A stretch of DNA of 64,000 nucleotides from Streptomyces sp. NBC_01197 (GTDB lineage: Bacteria; Actinomycetota; Actinomycetes; Streptomycetales; Streptomycetaceae), in NCBI RefSeq assembly GCF_036010505.1, contig NZ_CP108569.1, forward strand, positions 2,792,001-2,856,000. Reading direction: 5' to 3'. Below are positions 62,709 through 64,000 of this stretch, piece by piece. Both the position numbers and the translations under genes were made by a program. The notes beneath the pieces are model-generated. The model was not told where the DNA came from. It saw nothing but the letters and a program-made list of their open reading frames with translations, and ran no database searches. The stretch's first letter is position 1. The number at the start of each line of letters is the position of its first letter.

Positions 62709-63578
62709 CTATCCGGGGAATTCGAGGATTTCGCGTGCTCTCTCGCGGGTGGGCGCACCGGCGTCGGGCAGCGCTGCGCCGCGTAGCAGCGCGAACCTGG
62801 CGCCGCTACCGTCGGGTGCCGCACAGAGCGCGACGCCGCCCGATCCGGACCCCTCAGCGGTCTGTCTGGCGGGACCCGTCAGACCCAGGGGGACCCTGAG
62901 GCCACAAAGCTGCTGCCCCGGCAGATCCCCACAACGGACCCCGGGACCCGGCTCCCTGATCTCGCGGTACGAGTACATCGCGGCCGCCGAGTTCCGAACC
63001 GGGCCCGAGACCACCCCGCGCCGATCGGACCCGGACCGCTGACCGACAGCTACCGCCCGGTGGTGAGCAGTAGCCCACTCCGCGACCTGCCGCTCAGGGG
63101 CCGTGTGCCTCGACAGCTCCGGGGCGGTGGACGCCGGTGGACGCTCACTCGTCCACATCGGTACGGCGGACTCCAGCGCCCCGGTCAGCTGTCGGGCCGG
63201 CCGGACCGCCGGCTCGGCGAACCGCCCCACGTCAGACACGGACGCGGACGCCGGCACTGGGTACGGAGCCGGGACGCCCGCCCGGGCTGGAGCTGGGCCC
63301 TGGGCCTGGCTTGGAGCGGCGGCCGTATCCGCATCGGTTCGCGCCCGATGTGCACCGGCTCGTACCTGCTGTCCGGCCTGATGGGTCGCGCGCCGGCCCT
63401 CGGCGCCGACCGCACCGTCACTGGCCTTCGCCTCAGGCGCAGTTGCGCTGTTCCGTGCCACGGGTGCGGTTGTCCCTGGCGGGTCGGCCGCGTGCGCCTG
63501 GCCCCCGCACAGGAAGCCGAGTGCGAGCAGGCCGCCGAGAAACAGCATCACCTGGACCGAGTGCCGTCCCGCCACCAT
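62709..63578 (-). CDS. Secreted protein of unknown function
   Basis: This protein of about 289 aa has a signal peptide (VQVMLFLGGLLALGFLCGGQAHA) and a Pro/Ala-rich spacer. Its C-terminal half contains two cysteine pairs (GVRCGDLPGQQLCGLRVPLG, VALCAAPDG). No domain is recognised. The start is uncertain: ATG 63578 has no good ribosome binding site, and a TTG at about 63632 would add roughly 18 residues. It is followed by the His-rich gene after 109 bp on the same strand, so they may be co-transcribed. Confidence 0.55.
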   Translation of the reverse strand: MVAGRHSVQVMLFLGGLLALGFLCGGQAHAADPPGTTAPVARNSATAPEAKASDGAVGAEGRRATHQAGQQVRAGAHRARTDADTAAAPSQAQGPAPARAGVPAPYPVPASASVSDVGRFAEPAVRPARQLTGALESAVPMWTSERPPASTAPELSRHTAPERQVAEWATAHHRAVAVGQRSGSDRRGVVSGPVRNSAAAMYSYREIREPGPGVRCGDLPGQQLCGLRVPLGLTGPARQTAEGSGSGGVALCAAPDGSGARFALLRGAALPDAGAPTRERAREILEFPG

Positions 63579-63801
63579 GCGCACGGCGCGCGGGGCTGCG
63601 GGAAGGGGAGCAGCGGCGGAATTCAGGATGAGCAACGGCCTTCGCTTGTACAGGCGTACGTGGATGTACTTGCCAGTGCGTTCTCGTTCAGGCGTAGTCC
63701 TACCGGCCGGGCGCCAGAACACCCCGAACAACCAGAACGGTCCCCTCTATGGGTGACGGAACGATGTTTGCACAAGCATCAGGGGGTCGCGCAAGCCCCT
63801 G

Positions 63802-64000
63802 TCACTGATGCGGCGCCATGTCCGGTATGGGCAGGGCCCTTCGCTCGATCGCCGCCGCCATGACGTCCGGGAAGAGGTCGGGCGTACAGGCGAACACGGG
63901 TGCTCCCAGAGCGGCCAGCGCCTCCGCGTGGGCGTGGTCGTACGCGGGCGCTCCCTCGTCGGACAGAGCGAGCAGCGTGACGAACTGGGTGCCCGACGCC
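63802..64000 (-). CDS. C-terminal end of a VWA-domain (CoxE/YeaD-like) protein, partial
   Basis: The last 65 codons of a minus-strand gene run in from the right edge and end at TGA 63802-63804. They read TQFVTLLALSDEGAPAYDHA, ALAALGAPVFACTPDLFPDV and MAAAIERRALPIPDM. This resembles the end of Streptomyces VWA-domain proteins, in which TPDLFP closes the metal-ion-dependent adhesion fold. The N-terminus and its operon partners lie outside the window. Confidence 0.6.
   Translation of the reverse strand, partial: ASGTQFVTLLALSDEGAPAYDHAHAEALAALGAPVFACTPDLFPDVMAAAIERRALPIPDMAPHQ

Overview
The window looks like a core-chromosome segment of a Streptomyces (or a very close relative). The DNA is very G+C rich with strong third-position GC bias, GTG starts and 1-4 nt stop/start overlaps are frequent, and several genes look leaderless with a TANNNT-type -10 box about 7 nt before the start codon. 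The gene content is typical of the genus: DUF6716, PerM/DUF6350, SCO4848-type membrane protein, DprE1/E2 and the sdh, mdh, folD, purHN and sucCD blocks. From memory the order resembles the S. coelicolor SCO4808-SCO4882 region; no alignment was run. No rRNA, tRNA, CRISPR array, insertion sequence or integrase was recognised.

Layout. 1-7073: a surface-glycopolymer locus (truncated neuB, neuA fused to a KdsC-like phosphatase, a DUF6716 putative glycosyltransferase, and on the other strand a GT2, a polysialyltransferase-family protein and an acyltransferase). Related Streptomyces loci are linked to nonulosonic-acid wall polymers (teichulosonic acid). 7498-11794: an MfnB-type furan synthase with an aldehyde dehydrogenase, a zinc alcohol dehydrogenase and a carboxyl-methyltransferase-like protein. 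This is the best candidate in the window for an undescribed pathway. 11866-23841: LeuE-type exporter, a B12-domainless methylmalonyl-CoA mutase subunit, an ECF sigma/anti-sigma pair, a decayed vapBC module, a lamin-tail-domain protein, a TNT-type NAD glycohydrolase toxin with a small downstream partner, secreted proteins, a GH20 hexosaminidase and a degenerate OHCU-decarboxylase-like protein.

24010-27437: sdhCDAB. 27576-29172: a TetR-controlled membrane protein/DCC thioredoxin operon with two palindromic operators. 29217-33593: peptide-binding protein, SCO4848-type protein, D-Ala-D-Ala carboxypeptidase and YihY. 33581-38215: GtrA, UbiA prenyltransferase and PAP2 phosphatase, divergent from dprE1-dprE2. 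Together these are a complete-looking decaprenylphosphoryl-arabinose pathway. 38251-42565: 2'-5' RNA ligase-like protein, trpS, an ECF sigma factor with overlapping partner, and rocD. 42664-48201: a YgiB/YgiC-like lipoprotein plus GSP-synthase pair, an EamA transporter, and a MocR regulator divergent from an AhpD-like protein and a PEP-mutase/isocitrate-lyase-family protein.

48440-61402 is central metabolism: mdh, folD with DUF3017, an RDD protein, purN-purH, perM, an ECF-like protein with a C-terminal membrane anchor, and sucC-sucD. 61694-64000 holds a histidine-rich secreted protein, another secreted protein and the 3' end of a VWA-domain gene.

A recurring oddity is short tandem repeats that begin at or just after stop codons, several with a 7- or 8-nt unit that places TGA in every frame, and degenerate in-frame 15-, 18- or 36-bp repeats at protein termini.
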